Of a stretch of 50,821 nucleotides of DNA, positions 31,006 to 38,608 are shown in pieces; within the stretch, counting starts at the first letter, position 1, and each line of letters begins with the position of its first letter. The notes below the pieces were generated by a model, which was not told where the DNA came from, searched no databases, and saw only the letters and a list, made by a program, of their open reading frames with translations. The translations under genes and the position numbers were made by a program. This DNA comes from an uncultured Bacilli bacterium (GTDB taxonomy: Bacteria > Bacillota_I > Bacilli_A > RF39 > UBA660): positions 1 through 50,821 of the forward strand of contig CANQBI010000006.1 of the NCBI GenBank assembly GCA_947589435.1. Direction: 5' to 3'.

Positions 31006-31278
31006 GATAATATAGATAGGTAATCTTGATAATTATGATAGGTATGGCCTCAACAGCAGCAATTATCGGGCGTGGAATGTGAATACAGACGGCAACTTGA
31101 ACAGGAATAATGTGGACAATACGAATGCGGTTCGCCAGAAGCCTTCTATAACTTGAATGATTATATGATTAAGGTTATATACTAGGGAAGATAGAAGACA
31201 AAGATTATCTAAGACTTTTAGTCTAAATTGAAAACGGAGATAATAAGTTTTACGAAACTTGTTTAGAACTCCGTTATT
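31006..31278 (+). ncRNA. R4: structured RNA element with DGR-template-like core
   Basis: GATAATAT (31006-31013), GGTAATCTTG (31019). The core at 31043-31136 reads YGLNSSNYRAW...DGNL...AVR. Hairpin closed by TATATGA/TTATATA; small hairpin AGACT/AGTCT (31212-31224), a full replacement of the GGAT/ATCC pairs in R1; outer stem AACGGAG (31233-31239) / CTCCGTT (31269-31275); loop TACG kept. The T run is weak, and the L module is missing: sufC follows directly. Confidence 0.75.
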
Positions 31279-31329
31279 TGTTTAAAAAAAGATGAAATTA
31301 TGGTATAATCTAACTCGTAGGTGACAAGT

Positions 31330-32091
31330 ATGTTAGAAATTAAAAATGTTACGTTAAAAGTTTTAGATAAAGAATTAGTTAGTAATTTGAATTTAACTTT
31401 AAATGATGGAGAAATTCATGTTTTAATGGGTCCAAATGGCGTTGGTAAAAGTAGTATAGCCTCATCTATTATGGGGAATCCTAATTATGAAGTTGAGGGT
31501 TCAATTAAGTATAATGGCAAAGAAATAACTAATTTAAATGTTTTTGAAAGAGCGAAATTAGGTATATATTTAATTAATCAAAGTCCGATTGCTATTGAAG
31601 GTGTAACTAATGCCGAAATGTTAAGACTAGCCTTAAGTGAAAAAACTGGGGAGGCCGTTAATATTTTTGATTTTAGTAAAGAGTTAGAAAGTATTTGTGA
31701 ATCATTAGAACTAGATAAAAGTTTTATTCATAAAGAAATAAATGTGGGAGCCTCTGGTGGGGAAAGAAAGAAAATTGAATTATTACATTTATGGGTTTTA
31801 AAACCAACATTTGTGATGTTAGATGAAATTGATTCGGGTCTTGATGTTGATGCTTTAAAAATAGTAGGTAAAAGTTTAGCTAAATATTATGAAGAATATA
31901 AACCTACGATGTTTATTATTACGCATTCTAATACTTTAATCGATTATTTTAAAGATTTTAAGGTGCATGTTTTAGAAAATAAAAAGATAGTCAAATCAGG
32001 AAGTAGTGACCTAGCTAAAGAAATTCTTTCTAAAGGATTTAAAGATGTATCTGATACATTTGTTATAAGAGAGAATGAAAATTATGAATAA
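31330..32091 (+). CDS. sufC: Fe-S cluster assembly ATPase SufC
   Basis: SufC is the ABC-type ATPase of the SUF machinery. The 253-residue protein has Walker A GPNGVGKSS (residues 34-42), signature ASGGERKK, Walker B FVMLDEIDSGLD and the H-loop ITHSN. ATG 31330 follows AGGTG; a TATAAT box lies at about 31303. The gene is first in a SUF operon and its end overlaps the sufD-type gene by eight bases. Confidence 0.96.
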   Translation: MLEIKNVTLKVLDKELVSNLNLTLNDGEIHVLMGPNGVGKSSIASSIMGNPNYEVEGSIKYNGKEITNLNVFERAKLGIYLINQSPIAIEGVTNAEMLRLALSEKTGEAVNIFDFSKELESICESLELDKSFIHKEINVGASGGERKKIELLHLWVLKPTFVMLDEIDSGLDVDALKIVGKSLAKYYEEYKPTMFIITHSNTLIDYFKDFKVHVLENKKIVKSGSSDLAKEILSKGFKDVSDTFVIRENENYE

Positions 32092-32740
32092 ATTATTAGT
32101 GAGTGATATTAGAGATTTAAATGATGGTATATATAAAATAAGTTCTAAAAATAATTGTTTAGATTTAAACATTTTAGGTAATGTAACTATTTATTTAATA
32201 AATGAAAATATTGATAAGATTAATTTAAATTTAAAAGATGGTAGTAATTTGTTTTTCTATGACTTTAGAGAAAATAATCAAAATAATGTTTATGTAAATA
32301 TTAATCAAGTTAATAATTCGAAAGTTCATTATAATTATAGTTTTAAAAATAGTGAAGATTGTGAATGTATAATAAATAATGATATTAAAGGAAATAATAA
32401 TGAGTCTTATTTAAGTATTAGAAATATCAGTAATAAGGGATTAAGTAAGATAATAATTAATGTTAAAGTATTTGAGGATACCACTGATAATATCGCCTTA
32501 GAAGATTTAAAAGGAATAAATAATAGGGGAAATGTCTTAGTGGAGCCTAATATTGTAGCTTTAAGTAATGAGGTAGTAGCTAATCACCTAACAACTATTG
32601 GAGGTGTTGATAAAGCATCTTTATTCTATTTAATGAGTAAAGGAATAAATGAAAGTAATGCGAAAGAAATATTACTTAAAGGCTTTATATATAGTAATAT
32701 GGATGATTTTATAAAAACTGGAGGTGAAGATTATGCATAG
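32084..32740 (+). CDS. sufD: SufB/SufD family Fe-S assembly protein (short)
   Basis: This 218-residue protein is about half the usual SufD length. The C-terminal core is conserved: LVEPNIVALSNEVVANHLTTIGGVDKASLFYLMSKGINESNAKEILLKGFI, the right-handed helix end and helical tail of SufB/SufD. The N-terminal helical domain of full-length proteins is lacking. It is the only SufB/D-type gene in the operon, so it may act as a homodimer or with a SufB encoded elsewhere. It overlaps sufC and sufS on both ends. Confidence 0.88.
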   Translation: MNKLLVSDIRDLNDGIYKISSKNNCLDLNILGNVTIYLINENIDKINLNLKDGSNLFFYDFRENNQNNVYVNINQVNNSKVHYNYSFKNSEDCECIINNDIKGNNNESYLSIRNISNKGLSKIIINVKVFEDTTDNIALEDLKGINNRGNVLVEPNIVALSNEVVANHLTTIGGVDKASLFYLMSKGINESNAKEILLKGFIYSNMDDFIKTGGEDYA

Positions 32741-33929
32741 AGATGACTTTCCAATGTTAAGACAAGATATAATTTATTTAGATAATGGGGCAACTAGTTT
32801 AAAACCTCAATGTGTTATTGATAAAATGACGGATTATTATGAAAATTATAGTGCTAATGCCCATAGAGGAGATTATGATATTTCTTATAAAGTTGATTTA
32901 GAGTATGAAAATACAAGAGATCTTGTAAAAGATTTTATTGGAGCAAAAAGAAAAGAAGAGATAGTTTTTACTAGTGGCACAACAGATAGTTTAAATTTAA
33001 TTGTGAATGGTTTTTTTAGTGGCCTTCTTGAAGCGGGAGACGAAATTATTTTAACGAAAACGGAACATGCCTCTAATGTGATGCCTTGGTTTAGGGTAGC
33101 TGGAGAGACTGGGGCTATCATTAAATATATTCCTTTAGATGATAATAATTTTGTTACTTTAGATAATTTGAAAAAAGTCGTAACTCCGAAAACTAAAGTA
33201 ATTAGTTTAGCGGAAATTACGAATGTGGTGGGAGATATAAGACCTATTAAAGAAATAACCAAGTTTGCTCATGAAAGAGATATTTTTGTGGTTGTGGATG
33301 GAGCCCAAAGTGTTCCGCATATTAAGACTAATGTTAGTGATACAGATGTGGACTTTTTAGCTTTTTCAGCCCATAAAATGTGTGGTCCAACCGGAGTGGG
33401 TGTTTTATATGCGAAATATGAACTAATGCAAAATATTGAACCGATGAATTTAGGGGGCGGCATGAATGAGTCTTTTGATGCTCCCGATAAAATGGTTTTA
33501 AAAGAGGTTCCGACGAGATTTGAAGCAGGTACGCCAAATATTTCGGGGGTTATTGGTTTAGGAGAGGCCATTAAATATTTAAATAAAGTTGGTATGGATA
33601 AAATAAGTGCTTATGAAAAGAATTTAAGAAGTTATTTAATCGAAAAATTAGTAAGTATTCCCCATATTGATATTTTAAATATTGAAGCTGATAGTGGTAT
33701 TGTCGCTTTTAATGTCGATGGTTTATTTTCGGAAGATGTCGCTTATTATTTAAACAAATATGGTATTTGTGTAAGAGCGGGTAGTCACTGTGCAAAGCTT
33801 ACTAAAGATGTTTTAGGAGTGGCTAATTCCATTAGAGTAAGTTTGTATTTCTATAACACAGAATCCGAAATTGATAGTCTAGTGGAACTCTTAAAAGATA
33901 AAGATAAAATTATGAAAGAAATGTTTTAA
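32733..33929 (+). CDS. sufS: Cysteine desulfurase SufS
   Basis: This PLP enzyme takes sulfur from cysteine for cluster assembly. The 398-residue protein has the PLP lysine in SAHK (H214, K215), the fold-type I Asp in VVVDGAQSVPH, and the catalytic loop RAGSHCAKL with Cys353. It is a group II desulfurase and pairs with SufU. ATG 32733 follows GGAGG and lies within the end of the sufD-type gene. A terminator follows at 33929. Confidence 0.96.
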   Translation: MHRDDFPMLRQDIIYLDNGATSLKPQCVIDKMTDYYENYSANAHRGDYDISYKVDLEYENTRDLVKDFIGAKRKEEIVFTSGTTDSLNLIVNGFFSGLLEAGDEIILTKTEHASNVMPWFRVAGETGAIIKYIPLDDNNFVTLDNLKKVVTPKTKVISLAEITNVVGDIRPIKEITKFAHERDIFVVVDGAQSVPHIKTNVSDTDVDFLAFSAHKMCGPTGVGVLYAKYELMQNIEPMNLGGGMNESFDAPDKMVLKEVPTRFEAGTPNISGVIGLGEAIKYLNKVGMDKISAYEKNLRSYLIEKLVSIPHIDILNIEADSGIVAFNVDGLFSEDVAYYLNKYGICVRAGSHCAKLTKDVLGVANSIRVSLYFYNTESEIDSLVELLKDKDKIMKEMF

Positions 33930-33953
33930 GAAAGTTTTAGGACTTTCTTTTTT
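33929..33953 (+). terminator. Terminator after sufS
   Basis: AGAAAGT and ACTTTCT pair, with a T run. It separates sufCDS from sufU. Confidence 0.75.
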
Positions 33954-33954
33954 C

Positions 33955-33983
33955 TTGACAGAATAGTAAATATGCGCTAAATT
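33955..33983 (+). promoter_or_regulatory. Promoter of sufU
   Basis: TTGACA (33955-33960), 17 bases, then TAAATT. It lies right after the sufS terminator, so sufU can be transcribed on its own. Confidence 0.65.
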
Positions 33984-34001
33984 AAGTCTGGGTGAAAAGT
34001 T

Positions 34002-34430
34002 ATGGATAAAGAATTAGCCAGAGAAGTAATATTAGAAAATTTCCAACATCCTGTAAATAAAAGTGAAGTTATGGGTAGTGATTATCAAAAAGTTAATACT
34101 CGTAATCCTAATTGTATTGATAATATCGATTTATATATTAAGTTTAATAATGATAAAATTGAAGATATTCATTTCTTGGGAGAAGCTTGTGCTATATCAA
34201 CAGCTTCCACATCGGTTATGATTAAAAATTTAATTGGTAAAACCATAAAAGAAGCCAAAGAATACATAAATAATTTTTATGCCATGTGTGATGAAGAAGA
34301 ATATGATGATACTTTATTAAAAGAAGGTTTAGCCTTTCAAGATATATATAAACAAAGCAATAGGAAGCATTGTGCAACCCTTCCTTATAAAGGAATATTA
34401 AAAGCATTGGAGGAGTATGAAAACAAATAA
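34002..34430 (+). CDS. sufU: SUF sulfurtransferase/scaffold SufU
   Basis: SufU binds zinc and accepts sulfur from SufS. The 142-residue protein carries the three conserved Cys, C38 (NPNC), C63 (EACAIS) and C124 (KHCATLP), plus the nearby Asp40. The GDxY-type start is slightly changed to NPNCID. It overlaps the following gene by 14 bases. sufB, which usually follows sufU in Bacilli, is absent here. Confidence 0.94.
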   Translation: MDKELAREVILENFQHPVNKSEVMGSDYQKVNTRNPNCIDNIDLYIKFNNDKIEDIHFLGEACAISTASTSVMIKNLIGKTIKEAKEYINNFYAMCDEEEYDDTLLKEGLAFQDIYKQSNRKHCATLPYKGILKALEEYENK

Positions 34431-34968
34431 ATTAACTATTATTTTATTAATTATTATTTTTATTCTATTAAGTTTTATTGTTTATGATAAAGTGATAAAA
34501 AAGGAATTAAATAGTAAAAAGGAAGAAGAAATTACTTTAAAAGATACGATTAACCTTGATTATGCTACCATGTATTTATTAAGTGATGGCACCGCTTATT
34601 TAACTCCTTTAAATAAAGAAGAAGTAAAAGATTTAAATTTAGATAAAAATCTAACTGACCGTCTTAATACTTTATATGATCGTTCATTTTATTATGATAT
34701 ATATTTAAATAATCAAAAATTAAGAGCTTTTAGAATTAAGTTAGATAGTAAGATAAAAGAAATGAAACAATTAGAGGTCGATAATTTAACATATATTATT
34801 TTCTTAAAAGAAAATAATACGGTTGGTTTATTTAATTATGAAGATTATATCGATTTATTATATACCGATGCCGTTGATAACTATAATGATTTTAAAAATG
34901 TATCCGATATTAAAGATAATAAAGTCATCTATTTAGATGGTAGTAAAGAAGAATTTATTAAGAAATAG
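34417..34968 (+). CDS. Membrane-anchored protein of unknown function
   Basis: This 183-residue protein has one N-terminal helix (about residues 6-24) and an exterior domain with regular Leu/Asp/Tyr content. It is not recognised. The overlap with sufU (14 bases, SD GGAGGAG inside sufU) shows coupled expression. Whether it has a role in Fe-S assembly is not known; it takes the place of sufB in the gene order but shares no sequence with it. Confidence 0.72.
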   Translation: MKTNKLTIILLIIIFILLSFIVYDKVIKKELNSKKEEEITLKDTINLDYATMYLLSDGTAYLTPLNKEEVKDLNLDKNLTDRLNTLYDRSFYYDIYLNNQKLRAFRIKLDSKIKEMKQLEVDNLTYIIFLKENNTVGLFNYEDYIDLLYTDAVDNYNDFKNVSDIKDNKVIYLDGSKEEFIKK

Positions 34969-34969
34969 T

Positions 34970-35137
34970 TTGACAAGAAGGATGTATATATGTTATTCTT
35001 ATGCTATCTTTATTTTAAAGAAAGGCATAGTATGAGAAAAGATTATATTTATTTTAAAAATTTAAATATTAATCACAATTATATAATTTTATGTGGGCAT
35101 AAAATGGCTTAAAGGGAAAACCTTGAGTCATTTTTTT
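34970..35137 (+). promoter_or_regulatory. Leader with short reading frame and terminator before rel (candidate attenuator)
   Basis: TTGACA (34970-34975) could start a short transcript. A 26-codon frame, ATG 35032 to TAA 35112 with SD AAGAAAGG, reaches into two adjacent hairpins: TTTTATG/CATAAAA (35087-35104) and an 11-pair stem from 35104-35115 with 35121-35131 (loop GAAAA), then seven T. The rel gene starts 20 bases later. The layout is that of a transcription attenuator, or of a separate small RNA with its own terminator. Confidence 0.5.
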
Positions 35138-35156
35138 GTGATAAAGGATGGGTAGT

Positions 35157-36596
35157 ATGGAAGTAACGAAGGAAAAATTTTTAGAACTAGTAAAAACTTA
35201 TCAACTTGATAGTTTAGAAAAAGTTAAAAAGGCTTATGCTTTAGCGGAGTATTTGCATAAAGGACAGTTTCGAGAAAGTGGGGAAGAATACATTAATCAT
35301 CCTTTGAATGTGGCTTATATTTTAGCGGAAATGCACGCCGATAGTGATACTTTATGTGCTGCCCTTTTACATGATACTTTAGAGGATACTAAAATAACGA
35401 AAGAAGAAATTGAAGAGAATTTTAATAGGGATGTGGCGAATTTAGTTGATGGTGTTACAAAGCTCGCTAAAATGAATTTTGCGACAAAAGAAGAACAAAA
35501 TTTAGCTAATACTAGAAAGATAATTACCGGTCTTTCTAACGATGTAAGAATAATTATTATTAAACTTGCTGATCGTCTTCATAATATGCGTACTCTTCAA
35601 TATAAAAGAGCTTTTAAACAAAAAGAAAATGCCTTAGAAACTTTAGAATTGTTTGTGCCTTTAGCTTATTCTTTAGGGGCTTACCGAATTAAAAGTGAAC
35701 TTGAAGATTTATCTTTAAAATATTTAAAACCTAGTGTTTATAAACAAATTGCTCAAAAGCAAGAATTAATCGCGGAACATAGTATGCCTTTTTTACAAGA
35801 AATGCTTTTAAAAATTCAAGAAATACTTACTTGTAATGGCGTAAATAGTGAAATAAAAATAAGAACTAAAAATATCTATGGTATTTATAAAAAATTAGAA
35901 GAAGGCTATAAGTTATCCAATATCCATGACTTATTAGCGTTAAAAATAATGGTTGATGAATTATATGATTGTTATATTAGTTTAGGTTTAATTCATCATT
36001 TATATCATCCTATGAATAGTAAATTTAAAGATTATATTTGTAATCCGAAAACGAATATGTATCAAAGCCTTCATACCACGGTTTTTGGCCCGAATGGGGA
36101 ACTTGTTCAAACCCAAATTAGAACCTATGAAATGGATAAAATTGCTTCATTTGGTTTAACTTCTTATTTTGATATTGAAAGTGATGATGCGAGAGTCAAA
36201 ATGCAAAAAGCCTTAAAAGATAAATTTCAATTTTTTACATCTTTAGTGGATATTGATTCGACTTTTAAAAATAATAGGGATTTTGTAAGAGAAGTTAAAA
36301 AAGAAGTTTTTGCGGATAAAGTTTATGTTTATACTCCTAAAGGCGAAGTAATCGAATTACCTAAAGGCTCTACTGTCATTGATTTTGCTTATAAAATTCA
36401 TAGTGATATTGGTAATACCATGATTGGGGCTATTGTTAATGATGCTGAGGTACCTTTAAGTTATGTTTTACAAAATAAAGATAGAGTCAAAGTTATTACC
36501 GATAAACTTATATCAACTCCGAAAGAAGAATGGGAAAGTATAGCTCAAACAAGTTTAGCAAGAAGAAAAATAAGAGAAGTTTTAAAAAGTAACTAA
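35157..36596 (+). CDS. rel: RelA/SpoT (p)ppGpp synthetase-hydrolase, short form
   Basis: This enzyme makes and degrades the alarmone (p)ppGpp. The 479-residue protein has an HD hydrolase domain (INHPLNVAYIL...ALLHDTLEDT), a synthetase domain (IRTKNIYGIYKKLEEG, FKDYICNPKTNMYQSLHTTVFGP) and a TGS domain (VYVYTPKGEVIELPKGSTVIDFAY). It ends after TGS, so the ZFD/ACT regulatory part of typical 730-residue Rel proteins is absent. ATG 35157 has AAAGG nine bases upstream; ATG 35148 is too close to it. A terminator-bearing leader lies just before the gene. Confidence 0.92.
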   Translation: MEVTKEKFLELVKTYQLDSLEKVKKAYALAEYLHKGQFRESGEEYINHPLNVAYILAEMHADSDTLCAALLHDTLEDTKITKEEIEENFNRDVANLVDGVTKLAKMNFATKEEQNLANTRKIITGLSNDVRIIIIKLADRLHNMRTLQYKRAFKQKENALETLELFVPLAYSLGAYRIKSELEDLSLKYLKPSVYKQIAQKQELIAEHSMPFLQEMLLKIQEILTCNGVNSEIKIRTKNIYGIYKKLEEGYKLSNIHDLLALKIMVDELYDCYISLGLIHHLYHPMNSKFKDYICNPKTNMYQSLHTTVFGPNGELVQTQIRTYEMDKIASFGLTSYFDIESDDARVKMQKALKDKFQFFTSLVDIDSTFKNNRDFVREVKKEVFADKVYVYTPKGEVIELPKGSTVIDFAYKIHSDIGNTMIGAIVNDAEVPLSYVLQNKDRVKVITDKLISTPKEEWESIAQTSLARRKIREVLKSN

Positions 36597-36645
36597 AAGC
36601 ATCAACTTTAAGTCTAATTTGTGTAAAGTAATCTTGTTATATTTG

Positions 36646-36674
36646 CCTCTTTATCTTAATATAAAGATAAGAGG
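36646..36674 (+). promoter_or_regulatory. 5' hairpin touching the SD of the AMP-binding gene
   Basis: CCTCTTTATCTT and AAGATAAGAGG pair with one bulge; the 3' arm runs into the SD GAGGGTGGG at 36671-36679. It could limit translation. Confidence 0.45.
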
Positions 36675-36684
36675 GTGGGATAAG

Positions 36685-38541
36685 ATGAATATCGAAGAAT
36701 TATTGAAACTTAGAAGTAATGCGTTAAATCATGAGAATAAAACAGGTTATCCGCATTTGGATTTAAGCCATTTACAATATTATACAGAGGACGCTATTAA
36801 AAATTATGGTGTTCCTGATTTATCAATGTATGGCCTACTTTATAAAAGTATTATTGAAAATAAAATGCAAAATTTAGTAGCAATGGAATATTTTGGTCGC
36901 AAAATAACTTATGAAGAATTTTTAAGAAAAACAAATGATTATGCTTCTGCATTTACGGAAATGGGAGTAAAAAAAGGTGAAGTTGTAAGTATTGCGAGTC
37001 CTAATATACCAGAAGTTTTTTATGCAATTTATGCTTTAAATAAAATTGGAGCAATCGCCAATTTAATTGATCCGAGAAATAATTTAGATAGAATAAAACA
37101 ATATATAAATCAAGTTAATTCTGAGAAATTAATCATGTTAGATATTGTATATCCTAAAATTATGCGCATAATTGAGGATACTAATTTAAAAACCGTTTAT
37201 ACGATATCGGCATCAGATTCTTTACCTTTAGGATTAAATTATATTCAAAGTGCCAAAACAATTGTGGAAAATCACCGTAAAGGACTACCAAATTGTCCAA
37301 AGAATGATGTTTATATGCCTTTAACAAAACTAGTAAGTGAACATCGAAAAGAAATTAGTTTTGAACCAAGCGAATTAACAACTAGTGAATCAGTTAGAGA
37401 TAATGTAGCGGTTGTTATAAATACCTCTGGTACAACTGGTACTCCAAAAGGAGTAATGCTTACTAACAAAAATTTAAATGCTGTAGCCCTAGATTATAGG
37501 TATTCAGGAATGAATGAAGAAGTAGGAGATAAATTCTTAGGAATAATGCCTAATTTCTTAGCTTATGGTGTAGGTGTTGGTTTACATATGCCTTTAGTTT
37601 TAGGTTTAACAAATGTCATAATTCCATCATTTAAGCCAGAAGATTTCCCTAAACTTATTTTAAAACATAAGCCAAATCATTTTGCTGGAGTTCCATCATA
37701 TTATCAATATCTTATTGAAAATCCTAAAGCTCAAAAAGCTGATTTATCATTTATTAAAACGCCAGCTGCTGGTGGAGATGCTATGGACCAAAAACTAAAA
37801 AGAAAAACTAATGAATTTTTACAAAGACATAATTGTCAAAGTAAAATCGTTGTGGGTTATGGTTGTTCAGAAAATACAGGACTTGCAGCAACACAAATTT
37901 ATGTTGGAGAATCAACACTAGAAAATGAATTATCTACAGTGGGAATTCCAGCTTTAAATACAGGTATTAGAATTGTTTCTCTAGAAGATGGAAGAGATTT
38001 AAAATATAATGAAACCGGGGAAGTTTTACTTACTGGTGAAGGGGTAATGAAAGAGTATGTTAATAATCCAGAAGAAACTCAAAAAGTAATTGAAATTAAA
38101 GATGGTATAAGACATTTACATACTGGAGATGTTGGCAGAGTTGATGAAGAAGGTAGATTATATATTGTCGATAGATTAAAGAGAATGATAGTCCGTCAAG
38201 ACGGCCATAATGTTTTCCCACTTTATATTGAAAATGTGGCAACAAGCCATCCATATGTTAAAGCTTGTACTTGTGTTGGTTTAAAAAATGAAAAAGTTGT
38301 TAATGGTCATTTTCCAGTAGCTTTTATTCAATTAGAAGAAGGTCATGAAGCCGAAGTTGAAAAAATTATTGAAGAATTAAAAACTCTTGCTTTAGAAAAA
38401 TTACCTGAAAGAGATGTTGCTTTTGATTATGTAGTAGTAGATCATATACCAGAAACAGGAAATGGCAAAATTGATTATAAATATTTTGAAGAAAATTATA
38501 CATATGATGGAGGACTTTCTAGAAAAAGAATTCAAAATTAA
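36685..38541 (+). CDS. AMP-binding acyl-CoA synthetase-like enzyme
   Basis: This 618-residue adenylate-forming enzyme should activate a carboxylic acid, likely a fatty acid, with ATP. Motifs: NTSGTTGTPKGVMLTNKNL (P-loop), GYGCSENTG, the TGDVGRVDEEGRLYIVDRLKRMIV hinge region, and a C-terminal GNGKIDYK with the catalytic lysine. There is no signal peptide. ATG 36685 follows GAGGGTGGG. It is a single gene with a terminator at 38555. The substrate cannot be told from sequence. Confidence 0.88.
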   Translation: MNIEELLKLRSNALNHENKTGYPHLDLSHLQYYTEDAIKNYGVPDLSMYGLLYKSIIENKMQNLVAMEYFGRKITYEEFLRKTNDYASAFTEMGVKKGEVVSIASPNIPEVFYAIYALNKIGAIANLIDPRNNLDRIKQYINQVNSEKLIMLDIVYPKIMRIIEDTNLKTVYTISASDSLPLGLNYIQSAKTIVENHRKGLPNCPKNDVYMPLTKLVSEHRKEISFEPSELTTSESVRDNVAVVINTSGTTGTPKGVMLTNKNLNAVALDYRYSGMNEEVGDKFLGIMPNFLAYGVGVGLHMPLVLGLTNVIIPSFKPEDFPKLILKHKPNHFAGVPSYYQYLIENPKAQKADLSFIKTPAAGGDAMDQKLKRKTNEFLQRHNCQSKIVVGYGCSENTGLAATQIYVGESTLENELSTVGIPALNTGIRIVSLEDGRDLKYNETGEVLLTGEGVMKEYVNNPEETQKVIEIKDGIRHLHTGDVGRVDEEGRLYIVDRLKRMIVRQDGHNVFPLYIENVATSHPYVKACTCVGLKNEKVVNGHFPVAFIQLEEGHEAEVEKIIEELKTLALEKLPERDVAFDYVVVDHIPETGNGKIDYKYFEENYTYDGGLSRKRIQN

Positions 38542-38554
38542 AAAAATGTCGAAA

Positions 38555-38577
38555 AAAGATAGAAATATCTTTTTTTT
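38555..38577 (+). terminator. Terminator after the AMP-binding gene
   Basis: AAAGATA and TATCTTT with loop GAAA and a T run. Confidence 0.82.
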
Positions 38578-38608
38578 ATTGCTATAATTTTATAGTAGGT
38601 GATAATAG

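Noticed and set aside
27868-31278. A complete diversity-generating retroelement
   Set aside because: No reading frame in the window shows reverse transcriptase motifs (such as a Y/xxDD box) or an Avd-like protein, so only template-like and target-like parts can be claimed.
35087-35137. T-box or known riboswitch before rel
   Set aside because: No T-box sequence, specifier loop or known riboswitch core could be seen; only a leader frame, a hairpin and a terminator.
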